Shown: positions 1-9,413, counted from the first letter of the stretch. The stretch is 13,643 bases of DNA from an uncultured Collinsella sp. (GCA_902491055.1 CABUGI010000050.1:1-13643); one strand, 5' to 3'. Numbers and translations: made by a program. Notes: generated by a model not told the origin, from the letters alone.

Positions 1-196
1 CGAAGGCGTTCTGGATCATGCCGACCTGCGGGCCGTTGCCGTGGGTGATGATGATTTCGTTGCCCTGCTCGATGAGCCCGAGGAGAGCGTGGGCGGTGTT
101 GCTCACGGCCTCGATCTGCTCAACGGGGTTGTTGCCGAGGGCGTTGCCGCCAAGGGCGACGACAATACGATCGGGCTTGCCAAGAGGCTTAGACAT
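1..196 (-). CDS. arcC: Carbamate kinase, N-terminal fragment (runs off the left edge)
   Basis: Only the first 65 codons are present. The protein opens MSKPLGKPDRIVVALGGNAL and continues to ITHGNGPQVGMIQNAF. ALGGNAL (residues 14-20) and THGNGPQVG (about 52-60) are the nucleotide/phosphate-binding signatures of carbamate kinase in the amino-acid kinase fold. The enzyme makes ATP and carbamate from carbamoyl phosphate and ADP, usually as the last step of the arginine deiminase pathway in the cytoplasm. The ATG at 196 is preceded by AGAAAGGA (205-212, minus strand) at good spacing, which fixes the start. No partner arc gene lies within the window, so operon membership cannot be seen. The upstream spacer is A/T-rich and holds an ARG-box-like half site. 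Another amino-acid kinase is possible but less likely given the HGNGPQVG motif. Confidence 0.9.
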   Translation of the reverse strand, partial: MSKPLGKPDRIVVALGGNALGNNPVEQIEAVSNTAHALLGLIEQGNEIIITHGNGPQVGMIQNAF

Positions 197-293
197 TGCT
201 GGAATCCTTTCTGTAAAAGGCCTACAACCCATTAATAACCCGCGTCCGTGCGATACGCGAGTTTATTAAGGTTTATATTCTCTTTATCGCTCA

Positions 294-303
294 TTTTATT
301 CAT
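294..303 (-). promoter_or_regulatory. ARG-box-like half site upstream of arcC
   Basis: The minus strand reads ATGAATAAAA, which matches the first half of the ArgR/AhrC operator as remembered from Bacillus (CATGAATAAAAAT...). The second half (TGAGCGA follows) does not match. It lies about 100 nt upstream of the arcC start, where an arginine regulator would be expected in an arginine deiminase operon. A single half site in A/T-rich DNA can easily arise by chance. Confidence 0.2.
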
Positions 304-375
304 TTTGAAAATAGCGGAACGGTGAACGGTCGTTTTTATCCGCTCAGCGTACAGAACTCCAGCTAAGACATATCT

Positions 376-388
376 ACGTAATTTACGT
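376..388. promoter_or_regulatory. Perfect 6+1+6 dyad, possible operator
   Basis: ACGTAA-T-TTACGT is a perfect inverted repeat with a single central base in the A/T-rich spacer upstream of arcC. Its form suits binding of a dimeric regulator (TetR, CRP/FNR or similar), but the family cannot be named from the sequence. It lies about 180 nt from the arcC start and may be unrelated to it. Confidence 0.25.
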
Positions 389-519
389 GCGACTTTATTT
401 AAATGAAGCGAGGATTATGTCGGATTATGCAAACTATATCTTTGCTAAACACAAAACAGACAGCGCAATATCTTACTCGCACTATACGAGATTCTATGCA
501 CATATAAGTCGAGTATGCA

Positions 520-544
520 CCCCTGCAAAAACAAGGGGCTTTTC
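520..544 (+). terminator. Weak terminator-like hairpin
   Basis: On the plus strand CCCCT (520-524) and AGGGG (534-538) pair around a 9-nt A-rich loop and are followed by CTTTTC. The stem is only 5 bp, so this is a weak candidate. With the poor promoter-like pair TTGCTA (442-447) and CAATAT 18 nt further on, it would bound a small plus-strand transcript of about 70 nt. No known RNA family was recognised. Confidence 0.2.
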
Positions 545-624
545 ATCCAACAAAAGGAATAAAGAAGAGCTCCGAAAAAGCGGCAACGGCCAAGTCCCCC
601 ATCCATCCCCAAAGTGGCGCGAGG

Positions 625-645
625 TTTCGCGGCAAAGCCGCGAAA
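625..645. repeat. Perfect 9-bp hairpin with AAA loop
   Basis: TTTCGCGGC (625-633) and GCCGCGAAA (637-645) are perfect inverted repeats separated by AAA. There is no T-tract on the plus strand, and the A/T tip is part of the stem. It could be a weak bidirectional terminator or a fragment of a dispersed palindromic repeat. It lies in the gene-free spacer downstream of nifJ. Confidence 0.5.
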
Positions 646-715
646 CAGCGAAGGGGACAAAAGCCCCCCACAACCACGTCCTTCATCCGCCATCACATCC
701 GAGGACGTAGTCGTA

Positions 716-840
716 GCAGGATCTGAGGGCTAACCTTCGCGGACACTCCGCAGGACGAAAGAACCCCCGCCGCACGTAGTGCGCAGCGGGGGTTCTTTCA
801 TGTCCGAGGACGTCCGCGAAGGTTAGCCCTCAGATCCTGC
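716..840. repeat. 125-nt nested palindrome downstream of nifJ
   Basis: The outer arms 716-743 and 813-840 are perfect 28-bp inverted repeats (starting GCAGGATCTGAGGGCTAACC). Each is followed inward by a 13-nt spacer, then by an inner hairpin at 757-799. Within the left arm and spacer GCGGA/TCCGC (739-743/747-751) can form a competing small hairpin. TCCGAGGACGT occurs twice as a direct repeat (698-708 and 803-813), once just outside the left arm and once inside the element. The element ends 10 nt beyond the nifJ stop. The symmetry is too long to be chance and too long for an ordinary terminator, so a dispersed palindromic element carrying a terminator is likely. Confidence 0.85.
757..799. terminator. 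Strong bidirectional rho-independent terminator of nifJ
   Basis: GAAAGAACCCCCGC (757-770) pairs perfectly with GCGGGGGTTCTTTC (786-799). The stem continues inside as CGCAC/GTGCG (771-775/779-783) with a GTA loop and a two-base CA bulge. The A/T-rich foot (GAAAGAA/TTCTTTC) gives a TTCTTT tract on both strands, so it can stop transcription in either direction. On the minus strand it lies about 50 nt downstream of the nifJ stop. Confidence 0.8.
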
Positions 841-850
841 GGTGGGAGAC

Positions 851-4390
<3,540 letters not shown>

Positions 4391-4422
4391 ATACCCCTCT
4401 CCTCTCATATAGGTATACAGGC

Positions 4423-4438
4423 CCCGGCGATCGCCGGG
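4423..4438. repeat. Perfect 16-bp palindrome in the nifJ leader
   Basis: CCCGGCGATCGCCGGG is perfectly self-complementary and ends 32 nt before the nifJ ATG. As RNA it would form at most a 6-bp GC-rich hairpin with a GAUC loop. As DNA it could be an operator. It lies just outside the AGGAGAGG ribosome binding site and does not cover it. Confidence 0.5.
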
Positions 4439-4653
4439 ATGTTGGCGTGATGGGATTTTCGCTGTTGCTTCCAATCATCTGGCAGGCAGGCTCAGCAGCA
4501 GGTACATGGCGTGGAGAGAAGGCATGCCGAGGCGAGGAGGGCTGCACGCGCTCCACAAGCCCAGCTACCCGTCTTGCACATGACCGAGCGCCGCAAAGGC
4601 CGCATGCCGGATGCTCCCGGGCACGCCCCGGCGATGGGAAGCGCCCGCAACGG

Positions 4654-4709
4654 AAATCCGCATGCGGGTTTATTGTACCCCGCCGTCAAGTGTAATTTCG
4701 GCAAATATA
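4654..4709 (-). promoter_or_regulatory. Candidate nifJ promoter with overlapping dyad
   Basis: Two -10-like hexamers are seen on the minus strand, TATATT (4709-4704) and TACAAT (4677-4672). Neither has a good -35 at the usual distance. Just after TACAAT the near-perfect 18-bp dyad AAACCCGCATGCGGATTT (4671-4654) would cover the transcription start, as a repressor operator would. Proof of the start site is lacking. Confidence 0.3.
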
Positions 4710-4716
4710 GGCGGGC

Positions 4717-4730
4717 GGTAAAGGTTTACC
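4717..4730. promoter_or_regulatory. 6+2+6 dyad upstream of candidate nifJ promoter
   Basis: GGTAAA-GG-TTTACC is a perfect inverted repeat with a 2-nt centre. If TATATT at 4709-4704 is the -10, it lies in the spacer between -10 and -35. If TACAAT is the -10, it lies about 50-65 nt upstream of the start. The regulator cannot be named. Confidence 0.3.
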
Positions 4731-4787
4731 TCGGGTGACTATTGTGCGCCCGGCACCGACGGACACAGTCCCCTGGAACCCCACAGC

Positions 4788-4854
4788 AGTTGCGGTGAAA
4801 TAGGGACTGTTTTTGCCGTTAACGGCCTTAATCAGTCCCTATTTCACCGCAACT
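4788..4854. repeat. 67-nt cruciform-like inverted repeat after the FHA gene
   Basis: The arms 4788-4809 and 4833-4854 are perfect 22-bp inverted repeats (AGTTGCGGTGAAATAGGGAC...). The 23-nt loop contains a second perfect palindrome, GCCGTTAACGGC (4815-4826). A further ACAGTCCC at 4765-4772 can pair with GGGACTGT (4803-4810) as an alternative stem. The element starts 17 nt beyond the FHA stop. There is no T-tract after the full stem on the minus strand, so it is not a textbook terminator. It looks like a REP- or MITE-like repeat unit. Confidence 0.8.
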
Positions 4855-4871
4855 CATTGGGGGGGGATGAG

Positions 4872-5810
4872 CTAGAGGGCGCCGAGGAGGATGGCGTAGG
4901 TGGTGGATTCGCCGAGTTTGAGCTCGTCGCCGGGGCTGAGCTGGGCGGAGCGGCCAGGCTCTACTTGAATACACACACTCGTGGCCCCGTTTACCACCAC
5001 GGTGCCGTTCGTGGACGCCAGGTCCTCGACAAACCATGTGCCAGAATCGTCGCACCAGATATGGGCATGGCGGGCCGAGACGTCGTCGCCGACGTCGGTG
5101 ATGTCGCCCTCCCCCGTTGCCAGTGCGCCGATCTCGACGCCTTCCTCACTCGGCTGGATCCAGCGCGGGGCGCTCACCACGTAGCCGTTTTGCACGCGCA
5201 GCAGTCCCAGCGGATGCGCCGGCGCGACCTCGCGCTCGCCCGCGACCGAAGATGTGCTCAGCGAGCGCGGCGTCGACGTGGCGCCGCCACAGGTCGCATG
5301 AGCGTAGTCGATGGCATAGGTCACCGACGAGCGGACATCTGCCGAGCAACCCACGGCGACAAACAGCACCAGGATGGCCTCGGCACGTTCGGCGGGCATG
5401 AGCTCAGCCGCCTGCGACAGGCGCTCGAGCGCATTGCGATAGAGATTCGTGTCCTGATGGCATTCCTCGAGTGCCCGTGCCATGGGCTCGCCAGTGGGGC
5501 CGCACACCATATTGGTCACGGCCGCGGCGTCCATGGGATTGCGACGGCGCAGGGCCAGCTGCGACATAATGCGCGCGGCCGAGGTGCCGTAATCGGCAAA
5601 ATAACGTTCCTGCAGCGTGCCGACCGGCGCGCGCACGATAAAGCGCGAAACCCAGGAGCGATCGGCGGCACGGCTCTGCGGACTACGGCCGTCGGCGAGC
5701 GGGCGGCTCGAGAGCACCAGGCCGCACAGTTCGATATGGCTCAGGTGCGCTGCGCGCTTAAAGATGTCAAACATTGCCCCGCACGGGGTGAGCTCAGCTT
5801 GAGAAGCCAT
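4872..5810 (-). CDS. FHA-domain protein, third gene of the kinase operon
   Basis: This is a 312-aa cytoplasmic protein with no signal peptide or membrane segment. Residues about 225-311 form a forkhead-associated domain, which as a family binds phosphothreonine peptides. SARHAHI (245-251) and the STNGT motif (266-270) are clear. At the position of the usual IGR motif the protein reads IGAL (227-230), so the Arg that normally contacts the phosphate is replaced by Ala. Residues 1-215 are helix-rich, Ala/Arg-rich and match no family I recognise; about 178-190 is Ser/Thr-rich and may be a linker carrying phosphosites. The start at 5810 lies 3 nt after the kinase stop (TAA-GCC-ATG) with a perfect AAGGAGG at 5819-5825. 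The protein is probably the reader or substrate of the kinase encoded just upstream. Confidence 0.85.
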   Translation of the reverse strand: MASQAELTPCGAMFDIFKRAAHLSHIELCGLVLSSRPLADGRSPQSRAADRSWVSRFIVRAPVGTLQERYFADYGTSAARIMSQLALRRRNPMDAAAVTNMVCGPTGEPMARALEECHQDTNLYRNALERLSQAAELMPAERAEAILVLFVAVGCSADVRSSVTYAIDYAHATCGGATSTPRSLSTSSVAGEREVAPAHPLGLLRVQNGYVVSAPRWIQPSEEGVEIGALATGEGDITDVGDDVSARHAHIWCDDSGTWFVEDLASTNGTVVVNGATSVCIQVEPGRSAQLSPGDELKLGESTTYAILLGAL

Positions 5811-5813
5811 GGC

Positions 5814-7655
5814 TTAGCCCTCCTTGGTCGCAGAGATAGTGTCGGATACTTCGGCCGGCCCGCCAAAGGCGCGGACAGCCGCGGCTCCGCCGGCAAGCGG
5901 CGTCGCCATGGGAATTTTCGCACGTCGTGCTGACACGACGGGAAGCTCAAAGGCAAACCCCATCGCCAGCAAAAACCACGTGAGCGCATAGGTTGCAATT
6001 ATGGCGGCCACCAGGCCACCCGCCACGGCATGCTGGGAAAACACGGCACATGCGAGTGCGGCCAGAGCCGGAACCTCGCAGGCGGAAAGGACCAACACGC
6101 CCCGCAGGAATCCCGCACGGCGGTCGCGCGCCAAGCCCCCGGCGGCGATGCCCGCCATGCCCGGCAGCACCAACGCCAGCGCGGCGATAATGGCCGGCAG
6201 CTTCCCGGACCACATAAGCGGCCCCACGACGAGCGTCACATGGGCGCCCGACGCCAACAGCGCCGCTGATACCACGACCACAGCCCAAAGCACGCCGCAT
6301 GCCGCCGTCGCACCAACCATCGCCGCACGCCGGGCTGTGTGCCCCGAGACCTCCATCGGGCACGGCATGAGCGGCTCGGCGCGAAGCGAGCGCGCGACAT
6401 TTTGCGCATAGTGGTCGCAAAATGCCGAGAGCGCCGCCTCCACCGCAGCCGGCTCGGGACGATCTTCCTGATGGCAGGACAGGCAGGCCATCACCACATC
6501 GAACAGCTGAGCGTCGACAAACGCCAGCGCATCGCGCAGATCCTCGGAATTTGGATCGAGCCCCAGCTGCTGAGCCTGTTCGGCCGCGGCAAGTGCCACA
6601 TCGGGCTCGCGTCGCAGCAGTTGCGTCAAGTCGCAGCCGGGCGCGTGGGCGCCGACGGGATAATCGGGCAGCGTATCCATCTTGAGGCGATAGGGGCTGG
6701 CGATATCTCGTGTCTTTTTGCGCGAGCCCGAAGTACCCGACGCACCCGGCGCCACTTCGTACGGCGCGACACCGGCGATGAGCTCGTAGACCGTACTCGC
6801 CGCTGCATAGACATCGATCGCCGGCGACATGCGAAGCATGCGCAGGTCGGGGATATCGTCGGTGAGCATCTCGGGCGGGGCGTAGGCCACCGTCGCGCGG
6901 CGCAACGTGGCATAGCGCTCGGTAAACGACGCCTTGCCGCCGGTGCCGGCCACCGCAGAGGCGGGCTCGAGCGCCAGCGACGAGCCAAAGTCGATCAAGC
7001 ACAGGTCGAAGGTGCCTTCGGCAAGCTGTCGGTCGAGCGGCAGGCGCGCCGTGCGCACCATTATATTAGCGGGCGAGATATCACGATGGACGAACCCCTC
7101 GCCTACCAAGCTCATGCGGCAGAGCAGATCGAACAGGTCGCGACCCAGGCGCGCCGCCACGAGCGGCGACAGACGCCCGGCATCATCTACGGCAAAGCGC
7201 GAGCGCAGGCGGGCGAGCGTCTCGCCCTCGACCCACTCCATGACAATCGCGGGCACGCCGTCGACCTCGCCCCACCCGTATAAGCGGGGAAAGCCCTTAA
7301 GGCCCGAAAGGGCACGATGGCATTCATATTCCTCGCGAAACGCCGCCTTGAACTTGGCGACCAGCGCCTCGTGGGCGACATCGTCATCAAATTCGTCGCG
7401 CGTTGGCAAGATGAGCTGCTTGAGCGCCACGGCCTCGCCCTGCGCGTTAACGGCACGCGTCACACGGCCGATACCGCCGCGGCGCATGGTGGCGTCATCG
7501 GCAAACAGCATCGTAAAACGGCGCAGGTAGGCGGGAAGCTCGTCCGTGCCCAGGGCGACGGCCGGCTCAAACCCGTCGACGCGCGCCAGGCGCAAGCCCA
7601 CCATGGGATCGCGGTTGAGCGACTGGGGTGCCGCAGAAGCGAGATCGTTCGTCAT
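5814..7655 (-). CDS. Ser/Thr protein kinase with four C-terminal membrane segments
   Basis: This 613-aa Hanks-type kinase carries its catalytic domain at about residues 45-300. The glycine loop is RRGGIGRV (59-65), the ATP lysine is K79 in VALK, and a helix-C Glu is likely in REEYE (107-111). The catalytic loop is VHRDISPANIM (D192, N197), the DFG motif is D222-G224, the APPE motif is 259-262 and the helix-F Asp is D281. All catalytic residues are present, so it should be active. The DFG-APE segment has several Ser/Thr for autophosphorylation. Residues about 300-440 form a long C-lobe extension. Four hydrophobic segments follow (about 444-472, 486-508, 516-538, 545-570) with short loops and no PASTA or other sensor domain. 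The start at 7655 overlaps the previous stop as ATGA; an in-frame upstream extension to 7778 lies inside the preceding gene and is rejected. Confidence 0.93.
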   Translation of the reverse strand: MTNDLASAAPQSLNRDPMVGLRLARVDGFEPAVALGTDELPAYLRRFTMLFADDATMRRGGIGRVTRAVNAQGEAVALKQLILPTRDEFDDDVAHEALVAKFKAAFREEYECHRALSGLKGFPRLYGWGEVDGVPAIVMEWVEGETLARLRSRFAVDDAGRLSPLVAARLGRDLFDLLCRMSLVGEGFVHRDISPANIMVRTARLPLDRQLAEGTFDLCLIDFGSSLALEPASAVAGTGGKASFTERYATLRRATVAYAPPEMLTDDIPDLRMLRMSPAIDVYAAASTVYELIAGVAPYEVAPGASGTSGSRKKTRDIASPYRLKMDTLPDYPVGAHAPGCDLTQLLRREPDVALAAAEQAQQLGLDPNSEDLRDALAFVDAQLFDVVMACLSCHQEDRPEPAAVEAALSAFCDHYAQNVARSLRAEPLMPCPMEVSGHTARRAAMVGATAACGVLWAVVVVSAALLASGAHVTLVVGPLMWSGKLPAIIAALALVLPGMAGIAAGGLARDRRAGFLRGVLVLSACEVPALAALACAVFSQHAVAGGLVAAIIATYALTWFLLAMGFAFELPVVSARRAKIPMATPLAGGAAAVRAFGGPAEVSDTISATKEG

Positions 7656-8560
7656 AGGGCGATCGCCGCCACATTGGTGTTGAAGTTGTTGAGCGCGACG
7701 TCGTCGTCGCCATAGTGCCCAACCCATTGACACAGGTTGGTATAGCAGCCCCACAGATTGGCATACTGCCGATACCACTTAGATTTGATCGAGAACCTTT
7801 GTCGACCGAACTCGGCACGGATGACAAACATATCGTTGGCCAGGGTGTCGCACGGTCCGGTATCGCCCGTAGCGTTATAGGTCGAAACCACGCTGTTGGC
7901 GCGGGCGACATAGCCATCGAGCATGTTGTATTTGGTCACGAGCCAACTGTGAATACTCTCCTCCTCGGCAGCCGAGAGGCCACCCGAGCCCGCGTCCCCG
8001 CCGGCGCCGCCGTCCGTCGAGCCACCACTCGAAGATCCACCGCCAGAGGCGGAGCCCGAACCGGAACCGCCGCTCGAGTTCGACGAATCGGAGCTGGAGC
8101 CAGACGAACCGGAGCCGCCAGGTTTCCCCGACTGCTGCGTATCCTGACCCTTTTGCTGCTCGGCCTTGTTTACGACGGCCGAAACGCTGTTATCGGAAAG
8201 ATGATGGATAATCTTGGTGTTGGTGAGCACGATGGTCTTGCCGTTTGCCAGCGTAACCTCGTTGTCCGATGTTTCGGAACTGTCCGCATCGTCGCCACCG
8301 AACACAATGTGCGAGACCACGCTCGCCCACGTATATCCGGTTGTCGTTCCCAAGTCGCTTTTGGCCTTGCGCCCTATATGCAGCTCGCGCGCAGCATGCG
8401 CCTGCACCATGGACGGCACCGTCATGCCATAAGCCGAAACACCGGCTACGACCAGCACGAGCGAGCAAGACAGCAGCACATACGCCCGAGGCGCCAGGCC
8501 CAGCCGGCGTCGCATGCGCACCGCGGCGCCATGCTTTGTCTGAGTGCCCCCGGGCCGCAT
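7652..8560 (-). CDS. Membrane-anchored extracytoplasmic protein, first gene of the kinase operon
   Basis: This is a 302-aa protein of no family I recognise. An Arg-rich N-terminus (RMRRRLGLAPR, 15-25) precedes one hydrophobic segment (26-46), so it is a signal anchor or a signal peptide. An outer region (about 50-140) follows, then a low-complexity Ser/Gly/Asp linker (144-195). The compact C-terminal part (196-302) is rich in aromatic residues and has three Cys (237, 272, 277) that could form a disulfide outside the cell. The start at 8560 has GGAGGAG at ideal spacing, while the extension to 8749 crosses a terminator. The ATGA overlap with the kinase suggests it senses or presents the signal for that kinase, which has no outer domain of its own. 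A structural or cell-wall-attached role is also possible; no LPxTG was seen. Confidence 0.85.
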   Translation of the reverse strand: MRPGGTQTKHGAAVRMRRRLGLAPRAYVLLSCSLVLVVAGVSAYGMTVPSMVQAHAARELHIGRKAKSDLGTTTGYTWASVVSHIVFGGDDADSSETSDNEVTLANGKTIVLTNTKIIHHLSDNSVSAVVNKAEQQKGQDTQQSGKPGGSGSSGSSSDSSNSSGGSGSGSASGGGSSSGGSTDGGAGGDAGSGGLSAAEEESIHSWLVTKYNMLDGYVARANSVVSTYNATGDTGPCDTLANDMFVIRAEFGRQRFSIKSKWYRQYANLWGCYTNLCQWVGHYGDDDVALNNFNTNVAAIAL

Positions 8561-8572
8561 GCGTTCTCCTCC

Positions 8573-8600
8573 AACAAAAACACGCCGCTTAAAAGCGGCG
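8573..8600 (-). terminator. Rho-independent terminator or attenuator between recR and the kinase operon
   Basis: CGCCGCTT (8583-8590) and AAGCGGCG (8593-8600) are perfect inverted repeats. As RNA they form a 7-bp GC-rich stem with a 4-nt loop. On the minus strand the stem is followed by TGTTTTTGTT, a good U-tract. It would end the ybaB-recR transcript. It lies only a few nt before the GGAGGAG ribosome binding site of the next gene, so that operon's own promoter must lie upstream and its transcripts must pass this hairpin. Confidence 0.75.
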
Positions 8601-8644
8601 CATTCTTTCATATCCACATTTGAGTGTATCAGCGAACCCAAAAG

Positions 8645-8730
8645 GTTGCGCAACGAATGGGCAAATACGAGGCGCAGACGGACCCATCCACGCGATAAGC
8701 GGACGAAAAGCAGGTTTGTTGCACAACAAA
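8645..8730. promoter_or_regulatory. Two related dyads upstream of the kinase operon
   Basis: GTTGCGCAAC (8645-8654) is a perfect palindrome. TTTGTTG-CA-CAACAAA (8715-8730) is a longer dyad whose core GTTGCACAAC (8718-8727) differs from the first at one base. The centres are 73 nt apart, close to seven helical turns. Both lie in the 203-nt spacer between the recR stop and the terminator hairpin, where the kinase operon promoter should be. No convincing -10/-35 pair was found; TTGCGC with GATACA 17 nt on (minus strand) is the best, and is weak. Confidence 0.35.
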
Positions 8731-8803
8731 TGCATGAACGCGCGCCCAATTATGAGCGCCCCATGCGGCAGACCGACGGGACATGCCGCGGAGCTGGCGC
8801 CGC

Positions 8804-9400
8804 CTAGATCGCACGGCGGGCCTCGATAGCGCGGCCAAGCGTAAGCTCGTCGGCATACTCCAAGTCGCCGCCCACGGGAAGGCCGCTCGCAAGACGCGAT
8901 ACCTCAACGCCCAATGGCTTGATGGTGCGAGCAAGGTAGCTCGCCGTAGTCTCGCCCTCGATGTTGGGGTTGGTGGCGATAATGACCTCGTGGATGTCCT
9001 CGTGGCCCAGGCGCGCCAGCAGCTCGCGGATATGCAGCTGCTCGGGACCGATCTTGTCCATGGGGCTGATCACGCCGCCCAGCACATGGTACAGGCCATG
9101 GTAGCTGCCCGTGCGCTCGATTGCCTGAACGTCGCGTGGCTCGCCCACCACGCAAATGCGAGTGGTATCGCGCATCGGATCCTGGCAGATGGAGCACTCG
9201 TCGGCCGTGGCGTAGTTAAAGCAGCGGCTACAAAAGTGGACCTCCTGCTTGACCTCCAGGATGGCCTCGGCCAGGCGGCGGGCCTCCTCGGCGTCAGCCT
9301 CCAACAGGTAATAGGCGATGCGCTGGGCCGACTTGGGACCAATGCCCGGCAGACGGCCCAGCTCATCGAGCAGTTTTTGCAGACTGTGATTCGCACTCAT
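8804..9400 (-). CDS. recR: Recombination mediator protein RecR
   Basis: RecR forms a ring-shaped clamp that works with RecF and RecO to load RecA onto gapped DNA in recombinational repair. The 198 residues match the family length. The helix-hairpin-helix is LPGIGPKSAQRIAYYLL (17-33). The zinc finger uses C57, C60, C69 and C72. The Toprim domain begins at ICVVGEPRD (82-90, E87) and includes NPNIEGETTASYLAR (144-158). The C-terminal GLPVGGDLEYADELTLGRA (173-191) is typical. The start at 9400 lies 13 nt after the ybaB stop. No strong Shine-Dalgarno sequence is visible, so translation probably depends on coupling to ybaB. It is followed by a terminator at 8573-8600. Confidence 0.97.
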   Translation of the reverse strand: MSANHSLQKLLDELGRLPGIGPKSAQRIAYYLLEADAEEARRLAEAILEVKQEVHFCSRCFNYATADECSICQDPMRDTTRICVVGEPRDVQAIERTGSYHGLYHVLGGVISPMDKIGPEQLHIRELLARLGHEDIHEVIIATNPNIEGETTASYLARTIKPLGVEVSRLASGLPVGGDLEYADELTLGRAIEARRAI

Positions 9401-9413
9401 ATATATGCGTGTC

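Larger units (their letters stand above)
213..850. other. Gene-free spacer between nifJ and arcC
   Basis: This is 638 nt with no convincing gene. The part from about 213 to 545 is much richer in A/T than the flanking genes and should hold the arcC promoter (minus strand). TATAAA on the minus strand at 277-272 is a possible -10, but no good -35 was found. The part from 545 to 850 is G/C-richer and holds a small hairpin (625-645) and the nested palindrome and terminator downstream of nifJ (716-840). The open frames here (for example 387-710 plus) have no recognisable domain, no clear ribosome binding site and an arbitrary composition. Confidence 0.7.
4391..4871. other. Gene-free region upstream of nifJ
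   Basis: These 481 nt lie between the stop of the FHA gene and the nifJ start, both on the minus strand, and hold no credible gene. They contain the nifJ leader (about 275-310 nt if the candidate promoters below are right), three dyads (4423-4438, 4654-4671, 4717-4730) and a 67-nt cruciform-like repeat (4788-4854). No known riboswitch consensus (TPP, T-box, SAM, cobalamin) was recognised in the leader by eye. Confidence 0.7.

Noticed and set aside
387..710. Plus-strand open frame of 107 aa in the nifJ-arcC spacer
   Set aside because: It has no clear ribosome binding site, runs through two hairpins, and changes composition abruptly midway. There is no recognisable domain.
4391..4474. 28-codon N-terminal extension of nifJ
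   Set aside because: The AGGAGAGG site sits right before the ATG at 4390, and the protein from there begins exactly where the family begins.
4511..4738. 75-aa plus-strand open frame upstream of nifJ
   Set aside because: It overlaps the nifJ leader and promoter dyads, has no ribosome binding site and an Arg/Ala-rich random-looking composition.
8561..8749. 63-codon N-terminal extension of the anchored protein
   Set aside because: It reads through the terminator hairpin, and the GGAGGAG site supports the start at 8560.
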